From positions 1-25,788 of the forward strand of contig CAJNOQ010001219.1 of assembly GCA_905250885.1 (NCBI GenBank): a stretch of DNA of 25,788 nt. Direction: 5' to 3'. The stretch comes from Didymodactylos carnosus (lineage: Eukaryota > Rotifera > Eurotatoria > Philodinida > Philodinidae). The first letter of the stretch is position 1; every line of letters starts with the position of its first letter. A program made the position numbers and the translations under genes. The notes beneath the pieces are model-generated. The model did not search any database and was not told the DNA's origin. It saw nothing but the letters and a program-made list of their open reading frames with translations. This document shows, one piece after another, positions 17,241 to 25,788 of the stretch.

Positions 17241-19196
17241 ATGGAAGAAGATGCTTTATGGATACCTCTTTTAGTTATTTGCGCTATTGTGCTTAGTGTC
17301 GGAATTATTTTTCTCATTTGTTGTTTATGTACAAAATATCGTCAACGATCATCTCGTGATACGCGATTTCATAGTGCTGTTGATATCGATACTCCTCTAT
17401 TACAACGTTTAGCTCAACCAAAACGTCAACGAGAACTTGATAGTCAACGTTCAGCTCTATTAACATGTCACTTTTATGTACGGTGTGGAAATGAGTATAC
17501 ATTCAACTCACAATTAACACAGATAGGTTATAGAATTGATAAACATTGGTTTCTATTAAATTCCAAAAAGGGTAGTGGTAGTCAGGGTTCAGTTCTTTTA
17601 AGTCTATTTCCTAAAAATGATATCTTTCAATTTCCTGTAGAAGAAAGTATTTACATTTCGATTTTAAATGAACTATTTTCCTATCTATATCATCCTTATG
17701 TTGAACAGATTAAAAGAATCGATTATATTCAAAATCAACTATTATTTGTACTGATTAAAGACTATCAAACAAATGGTTCACTTAAAGATTTAATACATGG
17801 TGTGGTACCAACAGCACAATTTAATGTAAGTAAAAAAGCTTTTGTTGAAAAAATGAGGATAGAAGAATCGTTGAGTTTTCTAAGCCATCAGCTTTCAATT
17901 TAAATCTATATGAATTGTGAAACTTGACCTAATACAATTTAATTTAGTTTAGTTTTACAATCGCTTATCAGATAATTACTAGAGCATATCTATTCCATTA
18001 AAACTGAACTAAATTTAAATGTGTTGGGATTTTTGAATAGGCGGCGTAAAATTCATGATACCTACAGATAAAAAAAAGTAGAGTTATTAGACTTGATTCT
18101 ATAAGAATTAAAAGGTTAATTGTTTCATCTTTGGTTTGATTAAAATTAACTTGAAAAAAATTCAAAATGTTTGTTATAAATTAGTCAATCATATCATAAT
18201 GCAACAACACCTATCAGTTTCTTATTTCCTTTTTTCTAGGGAAAATACAGTTATCGTAGTTCTGGCTTATCACTTGAACGTGTTCGTTTATATTCTACAC
18301 AAATTCTAGAAGGTCTACTCTATTTGAAAGAAAAGGGTATTCCTCCTCTCGTTGACTTGCATACTGGCAATATTGTCATCACTCGAAATGGGCAGTGTGC
18401 ACAAATTGGCTCTTATGAATATTCATTTCTTCAAGAACGATCACGTATAGCATTATTTGTTAAACGATCTGTCTATAATATGCAACCAAATAATACGGAT
18501 GAGATGTCAAAAAGCGATATTAGTGAAGTGATTTGTTTTGGTCGTATTATATTTGAAATGGTATCGGGTTATGAGTTGGACACGAGTACTTTGACACCCA
18601 AACATTGGCATGATTGTCGAGATGATAGTGTGAGACAACTACTAACAATAATATTCGATGGAACTAAGCCTGTTCTGACATTAAGAGATATCCAGCAATT
18701 ACCATACTTTAAAACTGGTCCGCCGTTAAAAGAATTAACAAATTTTCAACCTATTCTTGTTGAATATTCTCAGGATATAAAATCCATCTTAGATCACACA
18801 AAACAACAAAAAAAAACATTATTGACAAAACCGACGTCAACTCAGACAACAACAATGTCCGTATCGAGCAAAAGATCAAGTGGAAGTTTGAAAAGAAGTT
18901 CAGCAACATTACCCGTTAGAAGATCAAAATCGATAGCAACAACATCTCTGATTAATTTAAACTACAGTCAGCAGCCAAAATCAACGGCTATCGAACAAAT
19001 AAATATGTCGCAATTACCCAATCGACCACCACCACTCGCAAAAAATCCGCCATCACCACCTTTACCACCAATGGCTATACCAGAATTAGGTGCTAGTGGT
19101 GAAGGTGATCGATCAGCATTATTAGGTGATATTCGACAAGGATTTCAACTAAGAAAAACAGTAACAAACGATAGAAGCGCACCAGTAGTGAAATAA
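17241..19196 (+). CDS. membrane-anchored PXK/Slob-like pseudokinase with WH2 motif
   Basis: Exon 1 is 17241-17825 and exon 2 is 18240-19196; the 414-base intron has GTAAGT and TTTTCTAG ends and phase 0. The product is 513 residues. Residues about 7-31 are one transmembrane helix (WIPLLVICAIVLSVGIIFLI). The kinase-like domain spans about 78-375: GSGSQGSV (111-118) stands for the P-loop, but no VAIK lysine follows. HPYV and NGSLKDLI come next, then ILEGLLYL. The catalytic loop is VDLHTGN (233-239), keeping Asp and Asn but not the HRD His/Arg or the Lys. DFG is replaced by IGSYE. A Ser-rich tail, a proline-rich stretch (about 455-476) and a WH2-like motif (SALLGDIRQGFQLRKT, 487-502) end it. PXK and Drosophila Slob share a degenerate kinase fold; PXK carries a PX domain and a WH2 motif and Slob modulates the Slowpoke K+ channel. 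Here a transmembrane helix takes the place of PX. It is probably a membrane scaffold linked to actin, without kinase activity. Confidence 0.85.
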
Positions 19197-19197
19197 A
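19192..19197 (+). terminator. AATAAA overlapping the pseudokinase stop codon
   Basis: AATAAA covers the TAA stop (19194-19196). If it is the working polyadenylation signal, the 3' UTR would be only some 20-30 bases. No better AATAAA follows within the next 100 bases apart from AATAAA near 19273 in GTAAATAAAGG. Confidence 0.4.
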
Positions 19198-19202
19198 TTT
19201 GT

Positions 19203-20443
19203 TTATGACACTTTTAGTCAAGAGACATCACCTTTTATGAAAACTTCTCAGACGATCTTCTGGATAAAAGTAAATAAAGGTTGAGACCCACAGACGAGTT
19301 TCAGAAAAAGAAAGAAGATTTAAGATCTCGAGTAACCTGCATTCTAGAAGATTTGAGCAAAAATTCTTTTCGGTACTCTCGGCTACTGCGTTTTTTTGAA
19401 AAATTTTATTTTCACTGAATATAAGAAGTATTTTTTGTATTTTGTTTGTTTTTTCTGTTTTGCTGACGCACACAAAAACCAAGGAATAAGGATTAAAGGC
19501 TGATGTAAATATAAATTCCATCGTCACAGTTGAAGTTTTCACCCGTTTAGCTCATATGGTTGTGTTGACAACATTTTTCTCAAGTAAACCAATTAAATAT
19601 TCATAAAACTCGTCATAACATAGCTGACGTTCGTGAAAGATTTTCGACGGATACTTCGCATGCGAAAAATTTGTTATTATTTGCAAAAAAAAACGAATGC
19701 AGAGTTTTAATCGCTGAATACGATTGCGCTCAACTACGTGAAACTGTCCATCAACTGACTCGTACTCAAGTTTACGATTTAAAGCTTGGATTTTCGTTCT
19801 AAAACATTTACTCATATTTTGCCGTTTTTGGGAGCACATCAAGTTACGCATATTCTTAAAATTTTCAATTCTAAAAATAAACCCGATCAGAGTTATGAAT
19901 TTTTTAAGTTAAAAACCATACAGAATTTGTAAAAAGCTTCTAAAAATTTTAAAATTTAAAATTAATTTCTAGTTCTAGTAGATAGAACATATCACGTATT
20001 CTGAAGTTCAGATCTCTTAAAGTAAACTATGCCAGATTCTTAAATGTTTAAACTTACATTTGGTACAATAAGCAGTTCTTGGAAAGCAAAACTCACAAAA
20101 AAACATTCGAAGACATTGTTCCTAGATCACTTACTTAAACTACTCATTTCTCTTCGTTTTAGCCTACGATCTTCTGCATTCTCTTTTCCAATCTTTATTG
20201 GAAACGCCTTTTCGCCGAAGACCTCTAAAGTGTCTTTTTTCCTTTCCCCCATTCTCTTCAGAAATACTCATTTCTTGGCTGACTGAACAGATTAGTGTCG
20301 TCAAAGGTTTCTTTTCTATCGAAAAGATAAAAAAGTAGACTTTCTTTCACGTGAAAACAATTTAATAATTTCCAAGAAATTTTCTGCATTCTTTTCCGTC
20401 GTCAAATTTTGCTAATTATTTCTATTATCGTTTAGTGAGGGTA
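19203..20443. other. intergenic, no gene seen
   Basis: Several open frames (19228-19542 minus, 19552-19851 minus, 20044-20286 plus) have Phe/Ser/Lys-rich composition, no motif and no splice context. They are judged to be chance. A short string, CCTCTAAAGTGTC (about 20221), echoes the CCTCTAAAGTGTG of the hairpin arm to the right. Confidence 0.4.
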
Positions 20444-21102
20444 TCAGCATTAAAAACTGAATAGAAAAATAGTGTTTGATCAATTTCGACGTTAAAAGCC
20501 TGTCGAGCATGGACATCCCAAACCGGTCCTCTAAAGTGTGTCCTCAATTTTATTCTCTGTCAGAACTCAACTTTTATGCAATAAAATATCATATTCGAAA
20601 TCACGATCAAAACCTGAGCCGATTAGTGTACATTTTTATTCTATCTGAATACATCAAGAACTTTCACTTCCAGAAACTACCGAGATTTTCACTCAAAACA
20701 GAAAATCAACTAAAACTTTCAAAGTCCCCATTAGTCGACTCAGCTTTTGATCGTGATTCAAATATGATATTTTATTGCATAAGAGTTGAGTTCTGATAGA
20801 GAACTTGAGAATTACGAGCAGAATTCCGACATTTCCGCCTCTAATCTAGAAAAAATGTACTCTTTTTCAGCAACAAAACAAAGTTTGAAAAAAGCGAAGC
20901 GTACTTTTAAAGCTGACCTTTCAGCAAATCTAATGACCTGCACATATCGGCTTCAACTATTAACACAAAAAAACTAGATAGGGTAGGTTTACAAAATTGT
21001 ATGTCCATACTTTAGAGGACCGGTTTGGGACGCCCATGCTCGACAGGCTTTTAAGTTCGAAATTGATCAAACACTATTTTTCTATTCAGTTTTTAAGGCT
21101 GA
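20444..21102. mobile_element. long imperfect hairpin / fold-back element
   Basis: The outer arms 20444-20540 and 21006-21102 are both 97 bases long and match in inverted orientation with about six differences. The inner arms 20555-20628 and 20729-20801 also match inverted (about seven substitutions and one gap, mostly transitions). Together the left arm is continuous over about 185 bases around a 100-base loop (20629-20728). The right arm is interrupted by about 190 extra bases (20802-21005). The arms have no coding motif; the open frames 20476-20796 and 20786-20977 lie within the structure and look spurious. The likeliest origin is a fold-back or MITE-type element with a later insertion in one arm. 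If transcribed it would form a long double-stranded RNA. No target duplication was found. Confidence 0.75.
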
Positions 21103-22617
21103 ATCCGACAAAAATTGTTTGAAGGCTTCAAAGCAATCTTAGAGTCGAGATATTAAAGTCTTTTGAACTTGAAGGATTGTTCGAGTTTTTACATCCTTCA
21201 AGTATTTTCGAGTTTTCGACATGAAAAAAATATTTTGAAAAATTAAAAAATACATTTTCTTAATCAGCTCGACGAGCTCTATCCAACAATGTATAATAAA
21301 TTAAGGAAAACAACATTAATGTAGTTGTAGTTAGTTTAAAGAGTGTTATTACCATAGCTATCACTTTTGTTTGAGCATAAACCAGTTTTGTAACCAAATT
21401 TTCTGTTGAATCATTATAAATTATATAATTTGAAATAACTTATAGCAACATTTCTTTTAACTACGAAGCTCCATCTCTTTACGAATGAAGTCACGTGTGA
21501 AAAAAAAAGAATAAATATGATGACTCATTCACCACTTCAAATTCATACTTGAAGGCGTAATCACTAATTCATGAACAAAGGATGAGTATTTTTACGTTGC
21601 AACATAAAAACCCGGACAAGTTCCTTGTTGAACTTTTGTCATTACCCTGTCATTTTATTAACATCATGGACTAAAATAAATTGATTGATTGATTCTTTCG
21701 TTCTAAATGCTGTCGAACGTTATGAAGTCGATAATGTCCTTTCAAGTCTAAAGCCAATTAAAAAATCTTTTAATTTAAATACCATCACTACTATTCTTCC
21801 TACAATTATACATCGGCTCGCAGAAACAATACTAATCGCTTTTTCTACTCGCATAATAATATGCAGAAATATGAACATCATTTGAGCAAAATAGAAGTTT
21901 TGCTGAAAAATAACTCCCGAAGAAAATATTTTGACACTCGTGAGACTTTTTTGACACTTGTGAAAATTTTCCAGTCGAAGGAAGTTTTTCATTCTTACGG
22001 ATACACTTTGTACCTCTGAGATACAGAGATTTGTTGGAAGGAGCATTCATTCATTTCGTGTTCATTTATCAATTCTTCACGTCCTTCACGGTTTCGAGTA
22101 TATGCAATATTTCATAAATTATTTTATTTTCCAGAATTTTAAGTGAAATGGTCTTAAGCATAAAGAAAAAGGTGTATAACCACAAAATGTTTAGTTTTTC
22201 CTAATACGCGTATTAGTTAATCCCATCAAAGACATATACATCCAGTGTCGATACCCAAAAATAACATTTCAGATAAGATGTAACAATGACGAGCGTTAGT
22301 GTTGTCCCTTCATAAAATCAGTAGATGTACTAAAGAAGTAAAGTACTCGAATATCTTATACATTCGTCTACTGATAACACAGTTAAATATCATTATTTTC
22401 TTTTTTTCAAATATGTGCGATAATTGGTATATACCAACTGACGTCATTAATCTGTCTGGTTCTCTGTAGGATAAATAGACGGTTTATTTAGTTTTGTCAC
22501 TACGTCTATTAAATAAAAAACAAACGAACGAACGAACGAACAAAAAGAATATTACTCTATTTTACCTGGTAGTGGTATATTATAATTCTGTTACTACATA
22601 TAACTATAGCATTAAAA
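21103..22617. other. intergenic, no gene seen
   Basis: Only short open frames overlapping on opposite strands (21685-21885 plus; 21720-22046 and 21832-22050 minus), without motifs. One tetranucleotide microsatellite is listed separately. The right end carries the presumed promoter of the RING/B-box gene. Confidence 0.45.
22523..22541 (+). repeat. (AACG)n microsatellite
   Basis: Four perfect AACG units plus AAC, a simple tandem tetranucleotide repeat about 75 bases upstream of the candidate first exon of the RING/B-box gene. Confidence 0.75.
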
Positions 22618-24504
22618 ATGGAAACTACTATTGTAGGTTGGAAACAGGATTATGTGAAATGTTATTTCCACTATCCTCACGAAAGTGCTTCATTTAACAT
22701 ATGTTTACTCTAAACCTTTTTACCCTGATAATAACGCATGTTACAAACAATTTGAGAGGGGCAGAATGGATTTCTTCGAAATAAAGCTGAGGTAAAGAAA
22801 AAAAAGGAATAAATATTTGACTAAAAAGAGGTGTTTGAGATTCACAGTAATTTTCATTAATAACTCATTTTTCTCTGTTGCGTTTGATAATTCATTTAGT
22901 TTAGAAGTGTATATAACGTTTGATTTTCATCTATTTTTAGCTTTGTGGTGATAATCCTGATTTATCGGAAGAAGTATTATGGTCTATATTTACATTAACT
23001 ACATCTGATTTAAATTTATTTAAATGTCAAATGTGTCATAAAACATACAGTCAACCGATACAATTATCATGTAACCATACATTTTGTATGAATTGTATTC
23101 AAAATCGATTAAAAACATCTACAAATTATTCGATAGGTACTCTTCATCAAACCGATATATCTTCTATTGTTTGTACGATATGTTTCAAATCACATAAAAT
23201 GCAATCTGTTGATTATTTACAAGAAAATACTTTACTAAAACGATTAATTAATATTCACTGCTGTGATCAATGTCATCAAATAAAGGAATTTAAACAGTTA
23301 GATACTTGTATACAATGTTACAGCGTTCTATGTCCACAATGTTATAAAATACATCATAGACCGGATTTTCATACTCCAACGCCAAAAATATATACTCCAA
23401 TCACAAACCATCCATTAATGTTCTTAGATATAGTTAAATTTGATATGCTACCGAGTGATAGTGATAATACTCTAAAAAAACCATCAAGCACTACAATAAT
23501 CAATGGTGAAAAAAAAGTATGTTGACAACTGTGTTCACTATAACATGCATAGTTTTTATTTTTTATTTTAGATTCTTTCTAAAAAACATTTTGATCGATC
23601 ATTTGATCATGTTGTAAAAAATGATTTATCATCAACGTTATCATTACCCGATCTAATTAAACATGATAGACGAGCATTACGTTCTTATAAAATTGAATAT
23701 ACCCCTATATTGAACGAATTCCAACAGCCACAACAATATTCTCCAACAACACCTGTTACAAAATTTATAAATTTAAATGATCATTATCGTTCAACATACA
23801 AACATATTGTCCATTGTAAACAGCGTATTCAAGAACTAATGTTATGCACTGAAACACTAATTGAATTTTATAAACAAAAAATATTAAAAATTGAAACAAA
23901 TGTAAATTTATATTGGGATCTATTGAAACAATCAATTTTAGAACACCGAAAATCAACGTCAATAAAAGAACTATGTAAATATTTAATATGTTATGGTTGT
24001 GAAAAAAGACAAAATATTTCATTCTCATCCTTGCATGACACCAAAGATCTATTACGTATATATTTGAGCAAAAATCATGCATTAGAATCATGTTACCAAT
24101 CATCAGTTATGCTTTTAAATCAGATAGATGCTCCACTAAATACAATTAGTCAACTATTTGAATGTGAAGAACGAAGAACATTTAAAATTATACATAAACA
24201 ATTGAGTACAACATTAACAAATTATTATCAAATAGCATTAAATATAGAGGAGAAAATAAAATCATACAACGAACAATTTATATCATGGAAAAATACAAAT
24301 ATTCAAGAATTACAACAAATTAAACAACAATGGACATCAATAGTTGATATTTCTTATCCAGAATTATTTGAGAAAATGTCGTTAGATTTTATTAGAATTA
24401 AAACACAAGATGATATTCTATTATCGATGTTAGAAAATGTGAAATATAGAACACAACAACAAATTTTACAACGAGAAAGAACATTGACCAATTATGCTGA
24501 GTAG
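22618..24504 (+). CDS. RING/B-box (TRIM-like) protein, probable E3 ubiquitin ligase
   Basis: Certain exons are 22941-23516 and 23572-24504, joined by a 55-base intron (GTATGT...TATTTTAG). The first exon is uncertain. An in-frame TAG sits just before 22941, and the first in-frame ATG (23031) would cut off the RING, so an upstream exon is required. The best candidate is 22618-22632 (five codons) with donor GTAGGT, giving 507 residues. On that numbering the RING zinc ligands are C34, C37, C49, H51, C54, C57, C83 and C86, with a long loop between the third and fourth pairs. A B-box-like cluster follows: C113, C116, C128, C131, C136, C139, then H144 and H149. The C-terminal 300 residues are helical and rich in Gln, Ile and Lys (KQRIQELMLCTETLIEFYKQ; EEKIKSYNEQFISW), as expected for a coiled coil. 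There is no SPRY or NHL domain. RING proteins of this layout transfer ubiquitin to bound targets; the target here is unknown. Confidence 0.8.
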
Positions 24505-24508
24505 CAAC

Positions 24509-24514
24509 AATAAA
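24509..24514 (+). terminator. polyadenylation signal AATAAA
   Basis: AATAAA starts five bases after the stop codon of the RING/B-box gene (24502-24504), implying a 3' UTR of only a few tens of bases, as with the other genes here. Confidence 0.5.
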
Positions 24515-25788
24515 TTGAATTGAATATGTTTCAATTCTAGTTGAAATCCGAACACAAAAAACCTACATTTCATCGATGCTTCCAGGGATCTTTATTTGAA
24601 ATGAAATATTAAAAATACCGGTATACCATTACTGAGACCAATATCATTCGAACATATAAAAAAAAGCTAGTCAAAAAACATGCAATTTCTCATAACTATG
24701 GAATAAGACAAATACATTTTTTATTTAATATGCCGCCATAGATTCATGGAGACAAAACATGTTTAAAGACTACATATTTTACTACAATTCCGTAACTTGA
24801 AAAGAAAAAATCAAAAATGAAAAAGGAAAACTATCATTCTGAAAGATCGTCCCAAGTACTTGTAATAATATTTTGAACTTGAACGGACGAAGTTTCCGAG
24901 GGATCCTAATGTACTTCAATGAAAATAACCAGAGATTTTCAGAAAACTCATAGAAGAACATGTCAGAAAAGTTTGGGCAGAAATACTTCAATTTTCGTTT
25001 TCGATGTTCTATCTCTAGTATGAATTTGAATTCAATCGAATTTTCGCTCGTCATTTAATAGAGGGGGCACGGAACCTTTAAGTCGTCGTATTTTGTTTTT
25101 GACCAATTAATACATATTATGTATATATTCATATATAATTTCAATATTCTCAAATATATATTATTTTCTGATGAAGATAACATCATTGTCAAAACGTCAG
25201 TTTTTGTTAAATACAAGAAGAAAGAGTAAAATGTATTCAATTCAATTTATGTTTCTTATTTTATCTCGGTTCTCTCTGCTACTCATGGGTTGTTCCATTA
25301 CTAATGACATTAATTGAAAATTTTTTGCTAAGTTTTTTCTTAAAATGTTCTTAGTAAGAAATTCGTTTGTATAATGAAGTCGGTGCTTTATAATGATACT
25401 TACAAGTCCGGCATTCTAAATTTTTACAAAAATGAAAAAATTCTTAACAGATTTTAATACATATAAATCAAAATATTGATCGAACATTTCGAACGATCAA
25501 ATATTCATGTTTCATTGTATTCTAGATGTAGTATTGCCAAGGCTAATAAAGGTAAAAACACAATCTGCTTCAAGCATTGTATGAGTACACATATAATCAT
25601 AATGGGACGAACAAAATTTGTTCGAATCTGTGTCTGCCCTTGAGGATAGTAAATCACCTTCATTTTGTATACCGCATAAGATCAATGAACTCAATCTGTC
25701 AGGACGTTTACTGTTTTAGTTTTCTCATGAAACACGCCTATTGTCATCAAGAAAAGAATATTAAACTTTTATCTTGTACTAAAATACT
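24515..25788. other. intergenic, no gene seen
   Basis: Open frames 24782-25054, 25055-25240 and 25512-25694 (all minus) are Phe/Leu/Ser-rich, contain no motifs and lack splice context. A small palindrome, ATACCGGTAT, lies near 24617. No RNA gene or mobile-element ends were found up to the window edge. Confidence 0.45.

Noticed and set aside
17077..17274. Upstream open frame overlapping the pseudokinase start
   Set aside because: It reads through the CT-rich acceptor tract in another frame and is not protein-like.
20476..20977. Two plus-strand open frames within the hairpin
   Set aside because: They span the inverted arms and their composition follows the DNA repeat; no protein features.
22494..22697. 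67-residue open frame as first exon of the RING gene
   Set aside because: It starts at a non-ATG codon, includes the AACG microsatellite, and no donor within it gives a convincing in-frame junction to 22941.

Overview
This window looks like AT-rich nuclear DNA from an invertebrate animal. The genes are sparse and carry short GT..AG introns (55, 57, 75, 124 and 414 bases). They encode families typical of animals: a PXK/Slob-type pseudokinase with a C-terminal WH2 motif and a RING/B-box (TRIM-like) protein. There are no bacterial-style operons or ribosome binding sites. The AT bias, short introns, possible trans-splice acceptors, a prokaryote-like single-domain MgtE transporter and many degraded mobile elements would fit a bdelloid rotifer. 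That assignment is an inference and the sequence alone does not prove it. One base (991) is ambiguous.

Layout. 1-2,050 holds repeats: a 263-bp inverted-repeat element at the left edge, an AACGG/GTTAAC cluster, a GATC-rich palindrome array, and an AATAAA plus A10 end that resembles a retroposed transcript. 3,735-5,908 (minus strand) holds a small two-exon gene of unknown function and a two-exon MgtE-type divalent cation transporter. 6,010-8,690 has no gene I can support. 8,690-9,690 is a broken coding-like stretch. 10,272-10,869 (minus) encodes a secreted, Gly/Asn/Tyr-rich small protein with a hydrophobic C-terminal tail. 11,785-12,625 is a dead non-LTR reverse transcriptase. 13,754-14,888 is a GC-rich array of degenerate AACCGCGGTT palindromes with a tRNA-like block inside it. 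15,590-15,865 (minus) encodes a 91-residue single-pass membrane protein. 16,354-16,816 is a fold-back element built from CAAGTACTTG-like units. A complete 135-bp hAT-type MITE with a perfect 8-bp target duplication is nested within it. 17,241-19,196 (plus) is the membrane-anchored PXK/Slob-like pseudokinase. 20,444-21,102 is a long imperfect hairpin. 22,618-24,504 (plus) is the RING/B-box gene. The rest shows nothing definable.

The genes do not form an obvious pathway. The most unusual signal is in the intergenic DNA. Three separate stretches are each built from a different, degenerate, self-complementary 10-12-mer (TAAGATCTTA, AACCGCGGTT, CAAGTACTTG) at irregular spacing. At least one of them is a transposon-like fold-back element with its own inverted ends. 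They may be one class of palindrome-iterated non-autonomous elements, with units that could serve as transposase or other dimeric-protein binding sites.
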